This document shows, one piece after another, positions 10,379 through 18,619 of a stretch of DNA of 64,000 bases. Position numbers and translations under genes: made by a program. The notes below the pieces were generated by a model that searched no databases, was not told where the DNA came from, and saw only the letters and a list, made by a program, of their open reading frames with translations. Source of the DNA: Minisyncoccota bacterium (lineage in GTDB: Bacteria; Patescibacteria; Paceibacteria; UBA9973; UBA918); contig JAIPIB010000003.1 of NCBI GenBank assembly GCA_021734905.1, forward strand, positions 1-64,000, given 5' to 3'. The first letter of the stretch is position 1, and each line of letters opens with the position of its first letter.

Positions 10379-12403
10379 CTATTTTAGTGAGTGGCTTTCT
10401 AGTGCTTGAATCTCATCACGAAGAATGGCGGCGGTCTCAAAATCAAGAATTTCAACAGCTTTTTCCATCTGATCTCGTTTATCTTTAATTGTTCCTTTTG
10501 GATCCTTTTTATAGAGATCGAGGTCAACAGAAAGAAGTAGAGATATAGTTTTATCGTGCTCAGTTTTTAGATGTTCAGTTATATCTTTGATTTCCTTAAC
10601 GATTGTTTGTGGCGTAATCCCATGTTTTACATTGTGAGCAAGTTGTATATCTCTTCTTCTCTGTGTCTCCTCTACTGCTCGTGTCAATGACTTTGTCATT
10701 TGATCAGCATACAGAATGACTCTACCATCAAGGTTCCTTGCAGCGCGTCCAATTGTTTGAATAAGCGCCGTTTCAGAACGAAGAAAACCTTCTTTATCAG
10801 CATCAAGAATTGCTACCAATTGCACCTCAGGGAGGTCCAGTCCTTCTCGTAACAGATTCACTCCAACCAAGCAATCAAAAACGCCTTTTCGAAATTCTGT
10901 AAGAATTTGAATCCTCTCCATAGTTTTAATGTCACTATGAATGTATTTAGATTGAATTCCACGCTCAGTAAGAAATTCTGAAAGATCTTCTGCCATTTGC
11001 TTTGTGAGTGTTGTTACGAGAACACGTGCGTTATTTGCAATTACCTTTACCGATTCCTCAATAAAGTCCTTAACTTGCCCTGGATACCCCCCTCTTTCAG
11101 TAATAGGTCGAATATCAATAATTGGATCCACGAGACCTGTTGGTCTAATTATTTGCTCTATAATTTGACCTTCATCTGTCTCAGCGTGTGTAAATTCATA
11201 GGTACCTGGTGTTGCTGATGTGTAAAGACGTTGCCCAACACGATCCTCAAACTCTGCAAAATTAAGTGGTCGATTATCAATTGCGCTTGGAAGCCTAAAA
11301 CCATGTTCCACAAGTGTCAGTTTTCTCGATCTGTCACCGGCATACATACCGCCAATTTGTGGAATAGTGACGTGTGATTCGTCAATGACAGTGAAGAAAT
11401 CCGGTTTACCGTCTTTTGTGTGCGGAAAGTATGAAAGCAAAGTGAAGGGCGCTTCACCTTCAACACGTCTATCAAAATGGCGTGAGTAATTTTCTATACC
11501 ATTGCAATACCCGATCTCACGTATTAAAGCAAGATCATGGTCGGTTCGCCTTTTTAAGCGTTGAGCTTCTAGAAGTTTTTCTTCCTTTTCAAATTTTTTC
11601 AACTGGACGTCAAGCTCTTTTTTAATATCAACCATTGCGTGCTTGCGCTCGGCTTCAGGTGTTACAAAGTGTTTTGCTGGAAAAAGAAAAAAAACTTCAC
11701 TTTCTTCAATTATTGTTCTTGAAATTGCATCAATTTTTGTAATTTCTGTAACTGTGTCTTCGTTAAAGCTTAACCGATATATTACACGCTCATTTGTCGG
11801 CATGATCTCGACGGTGTTACCTACCGCTCTAAAATGACCTGGAAGTAAGTCTGCATTAGTTCGTTCAAAATACATTCCAACAAGAAGCCTGAGCATCTCA
11901 GACCGACTGCTTTTATAACCTTTTTCAATTTTTTTATGTACTTTTTCGTATTCAATCGGCGAACCGAGCCCATAGATACACGATACTGAGGCTACAATGA
12001 TTACGTCTTTTCTTGTGAGTAGTGCTTGTGTTGAGGCGTGGCGAAGGCGATCAATCTCTTCATTGATCATTGCCTCCTTTTCTATATATGTATCCGAGAT
12101 AGGCATGTATGCCTCTGGTTGATAGTAATCGTAATATGAAACAAAATAATGTACTGCATTATTAGGAAAAAAATCCTTATACTCTTGAGCAAGTTGTGCA
12201 GCAAGCGTTTTGTTGTGAGCAATAACGAGTGTTGGCTTTTGTAACTGCGCAATAACATTGGCAGCAGTAAAGGTCTTTCCTGAGCCTGTTACTCCAAACA
12301 ATGTCTGATGCTTCATTCCTGCTTTACATCCATCAACAATTTTTTTAATTGCTTTTGGTTGATCACCAGCAGGTGTTTTTTCTGTTGAAAGCTCGAAATT
12401 CAT
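10379..12403 (-). CDS. uvrB: UvrB excinuclease helicase subunit
   Basis: UvrB is the central damage-verification subunit of nucleotide excision repair, handed DNA by UvrA and recruiting UvrC. It has Walker A GVTGSGKT (about residues 39-46), the beta-hairpin region YYDYYQPEAY, DEAD-like DESH in FFTVIDESHVT, helicase motifs TSATPGTYE and QTIGRAARN, and a C-terminal UVR motif for UvrC binding (MEKAVEILDFETAAILRDEI). At 674 residues it is full length. A TATACT hexamer at 12410-12415 lies 6 nt before the ATG and no Shine-Dalgarno is present, which predicts a leaderless transcript. It is separated from uvrA by the histidine kinase/surface protein pair. Confidence 0.97.
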   Translation of the reverse strand: MNFELSTEKTPAGDQPKAIKKIVDGCKAGMKHQTLFGVTGSGKTFTAANVIAQLQKPTLVIAHNKTLAAQLAQEYKDFFPNNAVHYFVSYYDYYQPEAYMPISDTYIEKEAMINEEIDRLRHASTQALLTRKDVIIVASVSCIYGLGSPIEYEKVHKKIEKGYKSSRSEMLRLLVGMYFERTNADLLPGHFRAVGNTVEIMPTNERVIYRLSFNEDTVTEITKIDAISRTIIEESEVFFLFPAKHFVTPEAERKHAMVDIKKELDVQLKKFEKEEKLLEAQRLKRRTDHDLALIREIGYCNGIENYSRHFDRRVEGEAPFTLLSYFPHTKDGKPDFFTVIDESHVTIPQIGGMYAGDRSRKLTLVEHGFRLPSAIDNRPLNFAEFEDRVGQRLYTSATPGTYEFTHAETDEGQIIEQIIRPTGLVDPIIDIRPITERGGYPGQVKDFIEESVKVIANNARVLVTTLTKQMAEDLSEFLTERGIQSKYIHSDIKTMERIQILTEFRKGVFDCLVGVNLLREGLDLPEVQLVAILDADKEGFLRSETALIQTIGRAARNLDGRVILYADQMTKSLTRAVEETQRRRDIQLAHNVKHGITPQTIVKEIKDITEHLKTEHDKTISLLLSVDLDLYKKDPKGTIKDKRDQMEKAVEILDFETAAILRDEIQALESHSLK

Positions 12404-12441
12404 AACGTGAGTATACAGTTCACTGGTAAATAAAAAAAGCC

Positions 12442-12466
12442 CCGTGGTCCAAAAGGAAGACCACGG
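12442..12466 (-). terminator. Intrinsic terminator of the HD hydrolase gene
   Basis: The perfect stem CCGTGGTC/GACCACGG with a 9-nt loop is followed on the minus strand by GGGGCTTTTTTTATTT. It ends the HD-domain gene and insulates it from uvrB. Confidence 0.9.
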
Positions 12467-12468
12467 TA

Positions 12469-13119
12469 CTAAAATTTAATCGTCTGCTGATTTGAGGAAT
12501 CATTCCATGATCGCTCCACCTTTTGAAGTGCGGCGAGAATTTCTCGATACAAAATTGAAAATCGTCGTGCAAGTGGTAAATAAACATTGTATGTCTCATC
12601 AACTTTTCGTTTTTGAGACTCAATATCCATTGCCCACAAAGTCATGAGATTGTCGAGACGATCTGGAAGTTTAAGAATTTGAGCTTCCCGTGGTGCTTCA
12701 CTTAGCTTGCAGTGGAACTCAAAGTCTCGCATACGTTTATCTTCGTTATAGTATGCAAGATCCTCCTCAGATACCCAGAAAACCAGCTGTGCAACATCAC
12801 TATTGAATCTCTGCGCAAGACGGTCCTGTGTCCATCCGGGGATATCTTCCATAATGTCATGGAGAATAGCACCAACGATGATGTTTACATCCCGGACACC
12901 CAGGTAAAGAACGATGATCAAAACGACGCGGCGGAGGTGTTCAAAATATCTTTCGCCTCTTACTCGATACTTATCACGAAACTCCTTTTTTGCCGTATTG
13001 TATGCGAACTCTATCAGATGGAACTCATGACTATGCCTTGGAAAGATCCGACCTATCACCGAGAAAAACGTTGTACGATCTGGGTGTACTTGAATGAGCT
13101 GCTCTATCGTCTCAAGCAT
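12469..13119 (-). CDS. HD-domain phosphohydrolase, RelA/SpoT-hydrolase-like
   Basis: The 216-residue protein has an HD metal-binding pattern resembling the hydrolase half of RelA/SpoT: RYFEHLRRVV supplies the first His and GAILHDIMEDIP the HD pair followed by ED, with KLPDRLDNL further on. The synthetase and TGS parts of the full-length homologue at 55.8 kb are absent. It could be a small alarmone hydrolase or another nucleotide phosphohydrolase; substrate is inferred from fold only. It is a stand-alone gene with a strong Shine-Dalgarno AAGGAG 7 nt before the ATG, a promoter-like TTTACA-16-TACAGT upstream on the minus strand (13158-13179), and its own terminator. Confidence 0.8.
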   Translation of the reverse strand: MLETIEQLIQVHPDRTTFFSVIGRIFPRHSHEFHLIEFAYNTAKKEFRDKYRVRGERYFEHLRRVVLIIVLYLGVRDVNIIVGAILHDIMEDIPGWTQDRLAQRFNSDVAQLVFWVSEEDLAYYNEDKRMRDFEFHCKLSEAPREAQILKLPDRLDNLMTLWAMDIESQKRKVDETYNVYLPLARRFSILYREILAALQKVERSWNDSSNQQTIKF

Positions 13120-13170
13120 TTCTTTCTCCTTGCTTAAGTTAAAGTGTCACCACTGTACCAGATACGTTTC

Positions 13171-14427
13171 TTATGTAAAGGTGCTATTTACAAGAATGCT
13201 TTCACGCAGCTTTTTTGTAAAATTAACTATGAAGTGGAGGTTGTGAATTGATGCTAGGTGTGGACCGAGAATTTCACCAGCTCTAAAAAGATGCGCTACA
13301 TATGCTTTTGTATAATGCTGTGCAACATATCCATCTGAAAGTGAGTCAAGTAGAGAATAATCTGTTGTAAATTTTTCGTTGCGAATATTTATTTTTTTTG
13401 TTTCGGGATACATAAAAGTTCCACATGGTGTTTCCTTCGTAAGTCCCGTGTATACATAAATGCTACCTGTTCTTCCTATCCGCGTAGGTGCAACACAGTC
13501 AAACGTATCGCACCCCTGGAGAACACCCTGAACAATATCCTCTGGTTCACCAATTCCTAAAAGATGTCGTGGTTTATCTCCTGGCAATATCCCATTTACG
13601 ATTTTCAGTGATTCTCCCAGATCTTCTTTACTAAAAGAACCGCCAATTCCAAATCCATCAAAATCCATTGCTGAAAGAGCTTTTGCACTTTCTTCTCGCA
13701 AGTCCATATAGCGCCCCCCTTGTACAACCCCATATAAACCTTGAGTTCTTAATGCTTCAAAATTTCGCTTATGAGCCAAAACTGAACGCTTTGCCCAACG
13801 ATGTGTACGCTCCATTGCTTCCTTTTGATATTCATAAGGGGCAGTTGGTGAAGTGCACTCATCGAAAGCAACAATGATGTCTGCGCCTATCGCATGTTGA
13901 ATTTCAATTGATCTCTCAGCAGTAAAGCGATGCATCGATCCATCAATATGTGATGTGAATGTTACACCATCTTCATCAACTATACATAACTTTCCATGAT
14001 CTTCAGCCTGCTTCTTACTGTAAAGGTTTAATTCTGATTTAACTGGGACAGAGGTATCACTTTCTACATCACCTTTTGCAAATTTCGTTACCCCCTTTCC
14101 AAACGCAGCACCAAGTGAGAAAACCTGGAAGCCACCAGAATCAGTCATTGTTGGCATATTCCAGTTTGCAAATGAGTGAATCCCCCCTGCATCTTTGATA
14201 ATTTTGTGTCCAGGTTGCAAAAAAAGATGATAGGTATTTGCAAGAGTGACTTGATTACCTACATACTGAGTAAGATCTTCACTCATAAGACTCTTTACAC
14301 TTCCTTTTGTGCCAACCACTACGAATGCCGGTGTTTCAATATCACCATGAATTGTATGTATGACACCAGCCCTTGCGAGGGTACCTGACTGATGTTTAAT
14401 CACCTCAAATCGGACAGGAAGATCCAT
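13171..14427 (-). CDS. tgt: tRNA-guanine transglycosylase (Tgt) lacking the usual zinc cysteines
   Basis: Tgt exchanges guanine-34 of certain tRNAs for a queuosine precursor. The TIM-barrel catalytic motifs are kept: MTDSGGFQVFSLG (about residue 94), IVAFDECT (about 185), GFGIGGSF (about 258) and TFDCVAPTR, whose Asp (about 310) is the expected nucleophile. The zinc site is not: the usual CxCxxC is replaced by SLSDGYVAQHY (about 362-372), leaving only the His of SIHNLHF. There is also an insert of about 25 residues before EDGVTFTSH. At 418 residues it is longer than the bacterial norm of about 375. ATG 14427 overlaps the TAA of the upstream FKBP gene, so translation is probably coupled. Substrate specificity is uncertain. 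Confidence 0.88.
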   Translation of the reverse strand: MDLPVRFEVIKHQSGTLARAGVIHTIHGDIETPAFVVVGTKGSVKSLMSEDLTQYVGNQVTLANTYHLFLQPGHKIIKDAGGIHSFANWNMPTMTDSGGFQVFSLGAAFGKGVTKFAKGDVESDTSVPVKSELNLYSKKQAEDHGKLCIVDEDGVTFTSHIDGSMHRFTAERSIEIQHAIGADIIVAFDECTSPTAPYEYQKEAMERTHRWAKRSVLAHKRNFEALRTQGLYGVVQGGRYMDLREESAKALSAMDFDGFGIGGSFSKEDLGESLKIVNGILPGDKPRHLLGIGEPEDIVQGVLQGCDTFDCVAPTRIGRTGSIYVYTGLTKETPCGTFMYPETKKINIRNEKFTTDYSLLDSLSDGYVAQHYTKAYVAHLFRAGEILGPHLASIHNLHFIVNFTKKLRESILVNSTFT

Positions 14428-14972
14428 TACTTAACACTAAGAAGTTCTACAGAAAATATGAGCGTTGAGTTTGGAGGAATCGAACCAATCTGGCGATTTC
14501 CGTACGCCATATCACTTGGAATCACGAGGATACGCTCACCACCTATTTTCATACCAATCAATCCTTTCTCCCACCCTTGGATAACTTTCCCGGCACCGAC
14601 AGTGAATGTAAACGGTGTGCCCCTTTCATATGAGCTGTCAAAACGAACACCGTCCTGTGTAGTGCCGATATAATTTACCGTAACAGAATCCCCATTCTTT
14701 ACCCCTTCACCGGAACCGATCTTAACATCATCAATAACAAGTTTAACTAATTCACCCTCACCCGTTGAAGCATCTCTAAGTGCATTCTCAAGCTCCTTGC
14801 TGCTCAGTGGCTTTTCTTGAGCAACTGCAACAACAGCGCTCTGTGTCTCAGGTTTTATTGAATCATTCAATGCCAGTGTATTCCCTTGTGTATTGAGTAT
14901 AGTTAAGACAAGTGCCATGAGGCCTATACTAAGTAATATACCAACTGCCTCATATTTATTAAATAGATTCAT
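14427..14972 (-). CDS. Membrane-anchored FKBP-type peptidyl-prolyl isomerase
   Basis: The N-terminal membrane anchor (about residues 10-28, VGILLSIGLMALVLTIL) is followed by a linker and a single FKBP domain with GDSVTVNYIGTTQDGVRFDSSY, VIQGWEKGLIGMKIGGER and IPPNSTLIFSVELL. It probably assists folding of exported proteins on the outer face of the membrane. ATG 14972 is chosen because the upstream in-frame extension (to 15017) adds residues before the anchor that do not resemble the family. The stop overlaps the tgt start by one base. Confidence 0.88.
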   Translation of the reverse strand: MNLFNKYEAVGILLSIGLMALVLTILNTQGNTLALNDSIKPETQSAVVAVAQEKPLSSKELENALRDASTGEGELVKLVIDDVKIGSGEGVKNGDSVTVNYIGTTQDGVRFDSSYERGTPFTFTVGAGKVIQGWEKGLIGMKIGGERILVIPSDMAYGNRQIGSIPPNSTLIFSVELLSVK

Positions 14973-15023
14973 GTAATTTATAGTTATTGGACTATCATAG
15001 CTGGGTTCGCAAAACATGCAACC

Positions 15024-16082
15024 CTACGACTCTATATTCACGTTTATGAGACCTTCTGATTGATTTACTTGAAATTCGCTTTTAATGCCACTGAGAATTC
15101 GTTTAAATAAAGCTTTAGCGTCTTCATCAGTTGAAATTCTTGGTTGGCTTTTGCTTTTTAAACTTGAAAATGGTAGAAGTCTATATTCAAGACCTGTATC
15201 ATGTATTGTCATTTCAACACCAAGACCTTCCTGAACTTCTTGACTAAAATATTGATCAAAAACAAAATTTCCTAGTGAGTAAAAAATAGGTTTTCCTTTA
15301 TACAAACCGACGTCTTGGACAACGTGTGGGTGATGCCCAATAACAGCATCAACACCATGATCAATTAATAACATTGCGAGCGCCTCCTGGTCATCATTAT
15401 GAACTAATTGGTACTCATCTCCCCAATGAATAAAAACAATTTGAACGTCGCTTTCAGTTGCAACAGCCTCAAGCACCTCCTCTAAATGACTTGTATCAAT
15501 CTTCTGAAAAATTGTATTAAGAAATACGAAACCAATTTTTTTCTCTTCTAAAGACTTGAATGCAATTGAATATTCATCAAGAGCATTTGGTGTACCTACA
15601 CATACGAGTAAAAGATCTGAACAGTACTCCCTTGTGTAGGAGAGTGCTTCATTTCCAAAATCAAGACTGTGGTTATTTGCGAGTGAAACAACATCAAACC
15701 CAATATCCTTCAGGTGACTAAGATTTTCTTTTTCTATTGAAAAACGAAAACTGCCACTTGGTGTCTGGAAATGATCTTTACTAACTATTCCTTCAAAATT
15801 ACCAACGGTGAGGTCTGCAGAAAAAAGCAAGTCGACAACATGATCGAATGGGTACATCAGACCCTTATTCTTTGTAAGTGTTTCAACAAAACGACCCAAC
15901 ATAATATCACCAACAAAAAGAATTGTTGGTGATATTTTTTCTGTTTTAGTTGTTTCTGATACAACCACTTCAGGCAGCGCTTGTTCGTATACGGTGTGAG
16001 GAATTTTACCGACCACAGGCTGAACAGCGAGCGCTGACAAGACGACAACGCTATATAAAGTTCGATTACTCAATAAACCCAT
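15024..16082 (-). CDS. CapA/PgsA-type metallophosphatase-like protein
   Basis: The protein belongs to the CapA (bacterial capsule synthesis, PGA_cap) family with a calcineurin-like metallophosphatase fold. After an N-terminal signal or anchor segment it has ILFVGDIMLGR (about residue 53), NFEGIVS, LANNHSLDFG, IHWGDEYQ, IGHHPHVVQDV and FYSLGNFVFD, the metal-ligand blocks of the family. It lies 20 bp downstream of the AI-2E family permease gene and upstream of the FKBP gene, all on one strand. Family members are linked to poly-gamma-glutamate capsule or cell-wall turnover; the substrate here is unknown. Confidence 0.88.
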   Translation of the reverse strand: MGLLSNRTLYSVVVLSALAVQPVVGKIPHTVYEQALPEVVVSETTKTEKISPTILFVGDIMLGRFVETLTKNKGLMYPFDHVVDLLFSADLTVGNFEGIVSKDHFQTPSGSFRFSIEKENLSHLKDIGFDVVSLANNHSLDFGNEALSYTREYCSDLLLVCVGTPNALDEYSIAFKSLEEKKIGFVFLNTIFQKIDTSHLEEVLEAVATESDVQIVFIHWGDEYQLVHNDDQEALAMLLIDHGVDAVIGHHPHVVQDVGLYKGKPIFYSLGNFVFDQYFSQEVQEGLGVEMTIHDTGLEYRLLPFSSLKSKSQPRISTDEDAKALFKRILSGIKSEFQVNQSEGLINVNIES

Positions 16083-16102
16083 TTTGATATTTGATACTAA
16101 CC

Positions 16103-17143
16103 CTAAAGTTCATTACTATGCACATTGTAAAGTTCTAGGAAAACAAGGAAAAGACTTAGGATCACTGGACCAATAATAAATCCCACAGGGCCAAATAGTA
16201 CAATTCCGCCCAAGACTGACATAAGAAGCAAGAATGGATGAACTTTGTTGCCCCGACTCATTACATATGGTCCAAGTAGATTATCAATGAGTCCAACTGC
16301 AAGTGCGCCCCATAGAGCGAGCGCTACAGCAGACAGATGCTCCCCTGTTGCAAATAGATAAATAATAGACGGCACGAATACAATTGTTGTTCCAACACCA
16401 GGAATAAGAGCACCGAAAGCTGCAATACAACCCCAAAGGATGGCACGATCAAAACCGAAAATTGAGAGACCCACCGCAGTAAGGACACCTTGAACAATAG
16501 CGATAAAAACGCTCCCGAGTGCAACTGATCGCACTGCAACTGCTAGTCGTCTTAGTATAAGCTCATCGTCAATATCTTTGAGAGGACTTAGGTACACTAA
16601 GTACGTAGTGAAAACTTTTCCATCTCTGAAGAAATAGTATGCCGCGACAAGTGTTATAAAAAAAAGAAATATTGTAGATGCAGTTCCAGCAAAAATACTA
16701 ACCAGGTTACTTGCTACAAAACTAGCGGCTTGTTGAACTACATCAGTAGTACCGAATGTAAATGTTGGGATTATTTTCTGCAGAAAAAGCTCTGCTTGTG
16801 AAAGAAAACCAAGAAAAGAAACACTACTGCTAACATTAACGAGTTCATATATGGAAAGTGCTTCACGTAAAATAAATGAAGCTAGAAAAATAAGGGGGAG
16901 AAAAATAACCACAACAATCATCACAAGAGAAAGCAGGGCCGCAAGTGTCGTGCTGTGGTTTGGAATAACATGAATTATTCTTTCATACAGTGGGTAACAT
17001 ATCGTTACAATTATTGCAGCAAGCGCAATAGCTCCCATAAACGGTGAAAAAAGTTTCCAAACTAAATATCCCGATGCAAAAAGTACTACAAAAAAGAATG
17101 TGTGTTCAAGAAATTTTCTAGAAGAAGGACTCATACTGAACAT
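16103..17143 (-). CDS. AI-2E family transporter (PerM/YdiK-like)
   Basis: This polytopic membrane protein of 346 residues has about eight predicted helices, including a long early pair, and the family-typical region ALWGCIAAFGALIPGVGTTI plus GLIDNLLGPYVMSRGNKVHP. The family is named for autoinducer-2 exporters but members transport diverse solutes or ions; no substrate can be assigned. TATACA lies 9 nt before the second in-frame ATG (MSPSSRKF, 17134), so the true start may be there with a leaderless mRNA. Confidence 0.85.
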   Translation of the reverse strand: MFSMSPSSRKFLEHTFFFVVLFASGYLVWKLFSPFMGAIALAAIIVTICYPLYERIIHVIPNHSTTLAALLSLVMIVVVIFLPLIFLASFILREALSIYELVNVSSSVSFLGFLSQAELFLQKIIPTFTFGTTDVVQQAASFVASNLVSIFAGTASTIFLFFITLVAAYYFFRDGKVFTTYLVYLSPLKDIDDELILRRLAVAVRSVALGSVFIAIVQGVLTAVGLSIFGFDRAILWGCIAAFGALIPGVGTTIVFVPSIIYLFATGEHLSAVALALWGALAVGLIDNLLGPYVMSRGNKVHPFLLLMSVLGGIVLFGPVGFIIGPVILSLFLVFLELYNVHSNEL

Positions 17144-17171
17144 TGTATACTGAATTTTAAAATCAACAAAG

Positions 17172-17194
17172 GCCGGAAAACGAATTCCGGCCTG
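17172..17194 (-). terminator. Intrinsic terminator after the 74-residue membrane protein gene
   Basis: The stem GGCCGGAA/TTCCGGCC with a 7-nt loop is followed on the minus strand by TTTGTTGATTTT. Confidence 0.8.
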
Positions 17195-17199
17195 TGAGT

Positions 17200-17424
17200 T
17201 TATTTCTCAAATTGTTTTTGAGATTGGACTGCTGCTGATTCTACTGCTTGAAATGATGCAGTGAGTGCGCTATCCAATGCTAAAAACGACTGAGAGAAGA
17301 GTGATGACAAATACCAAAGTATGAGTAGCACTCCAATTGCTCTAAACATAGCTTGAACTATTACAACCTTTACTACGAACGACTGATTCGTAGCCCAAAT
17401 ATTTCTGGTGGTCGCAACTGTCAA
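17200..17424 (-). CDS. Small single-pass membrane protein
   Basis: The 74-residue protein has one hydrophobic helix (about residues 24-47) and an amphipathic Ala/Ser/Gln-rich tail (SALTASFQAVESAAVQSQ) that could form a coiled coil. The start is TTG at 17424, supported by AAAGGAGAGG just upstream and a TATAAT about 25 nt before it. It has a private terminator and no operon partner, and so belongs to the SD-led stand-alone class of genes in this window. The family was not recognised. Confidence 0.65.
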   Translation of the reverse strand: MTVATTRNIWATNQSFVVKVVIVQAMFRAIGVLLILWYLSSLFSQSFLALDSALTASFQAVESAAVQSQKQFEK

Positions 17425-17500
17425 ACCTCTCCTTTTATATTATACCATAATTCTTTTATTTTTCAAAATAATCTATCTCCAACAACTTTTATATCCCGCT

Positions 17501-18049
17501 CTACCTCAAGATTAATTCAACGTATTCTTGCAGTTCATCGTTTGATAGAACTCCCCTTTTGTGTCCAACAAGTATCCCATCTCTGTTATAGAACAGTGTC
17601 TCTGGCATTGCATATCCTTCGACTGCCTTATAGAAATGGTCGCTTTGATCAGCTATAACAACAAGCCCTTCAGGAGTACCAATGAAAGCAAGATACGCTT
17701 TCATTGTACTGAGACTCTCCATTCTATTTATTGCTAAAATCTCGACAGACTCACCTTTTTTCTTCTTCACTTCTGACAAAAGGAGTAACTCAGACTGCGA
17801 AAATGGAATCCAGCTTGCCCACGAATTAATGATAAGTGGCTTTCCCTTGAAACTAACTAGTTCAATTATTTCACCGTTAATATCTGTATATGGAGAAGCA
17901 ACGTCGGGATCAATCATCTTAAGGTCATCTGACAGACCTGAAAAAATACCTCGTGAAGTCGTATATGAATAGGTTAGATAGCCCGTAATTATAAGAATTC
18001 CAACAAGTAAGGAGAGTGTCTTCCAATTATCTTTAAGTTTCTCTTGCAT
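17501..18049 (-). CDS. TlpA/ResA-like thioredoxin-fold protein without active-site cysteines
   Basis: It has an N-terminal membrane anchor (TLSLLVGILIITGYLTYSY) followed by a redoxin fold: FKGKPLIINSWASWIPFSQSEL aligns with the TlpA block WASWCxPCxxE, and GLVVIADQSDHFYKAVEGYAMPETLFYNRDG matches the later strands including the cis-Pro region. Both catalytic cysteines are replaced (WIPFS), so it cannot act as a dithiol oxidoreductase; a binding or chaperone role is inferred. ATG 18049 is chosen; a TTG at 18070 would overlap the preceding gene. It closes the surface operon of DUF916-like genes. Confidence 0.8.
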   Translation of the reverse strand: MQEKLKDNWKTLSLLVGILIITGYLTYSYTTSRGIFSGLSDDLKMIDPDVASPYTDINGEIIELVSFKGKPLIINSWASWIPFSQSELLLLSEVKKKKGESVEILAINRMESLSTMKAYLAFIGTPEGLVVIADQSDHFYKAVEGYAMPETLFYNRDGILVGHKRGVLSNDELQEYVELILR

Positions 18050-18066
18050 ATCAGGAAACAAGTGCC

Positions 18067-18549
18067 TCAACCTTTAATAAATAATTCAAAATCCTCTGGA
18101 ACTTCTCCTTGTAAGGCAGGGACAAGATTGAGGTCAACAGTTCGTCCATTGAAAGTTGCAGTTATGAGAGCATCCTCATCAGCATCAAATGGAACACTGA
18201 AACGCTGAGGTGTAATGACGTCTGCGCAAGATTCAGCATGATTGATTACCTCAAAGTCAACAGTTACTTGATTTGAGACGACTCCTCCACTTCGAGTAGA
18301 CCAATTGAGGAGATCACAAGGTGTGGGCATAATAATTTCACCAACAATTGTATGCCTTGGAGTAATATAGTAGTGCTTTGCATCAATTCGGGTAATATTT
18401 TTATATGGAGAATCACTATCGACAACTTCCGTAATTTGAGTTGGCTTCGCTTCTTCAATTTCTGCACGCTTTAAAAATGCAAACACAAACATTCCTGTAA
18501 TAATAAGTGCTAATACAACCACTGAAGCAACAATGCCTTTATGTTCCAT
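18067..18549 (-). CDS. Membrane-anchored hypothetical protein
   Basis: One N-terminal helix (VASVVVLALIITGMFVFAFL) precedes an external domain with alternating beta-like sequence and two cysteines (MPTPCDLLNWS and HAESCADV) that could form a disulfide. It begins downstream of the DUF916-like gene pair and ends next to the thioredoxin-fold gene, so it is likely part of the same envelope operon. ATG 18549 puts the anchor at the very N-terminus. No family was recognised. Confidence 0.65.
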   Translation of the reverse strand: MEHKGIVASVVVLALIITGMFVFAFLKRAEIEEAKPTQITEVVDSDSPYKNITRIDAKHYYITPRHTIVGEIIMPTPCDLLNWSTRSGGVVSNQVTVDFEVINHAESCADVITPQRFSVPFDADEDALITATFNGRTVDLNLVPALQGEVPEDFELFIKG

Positions 18550-18619
18550 AATAATATTTTTAGATAAATAATAAGTTAGTTCATTATACCACCAACAAGC
18601 TTGATCCACTGAATACAAT

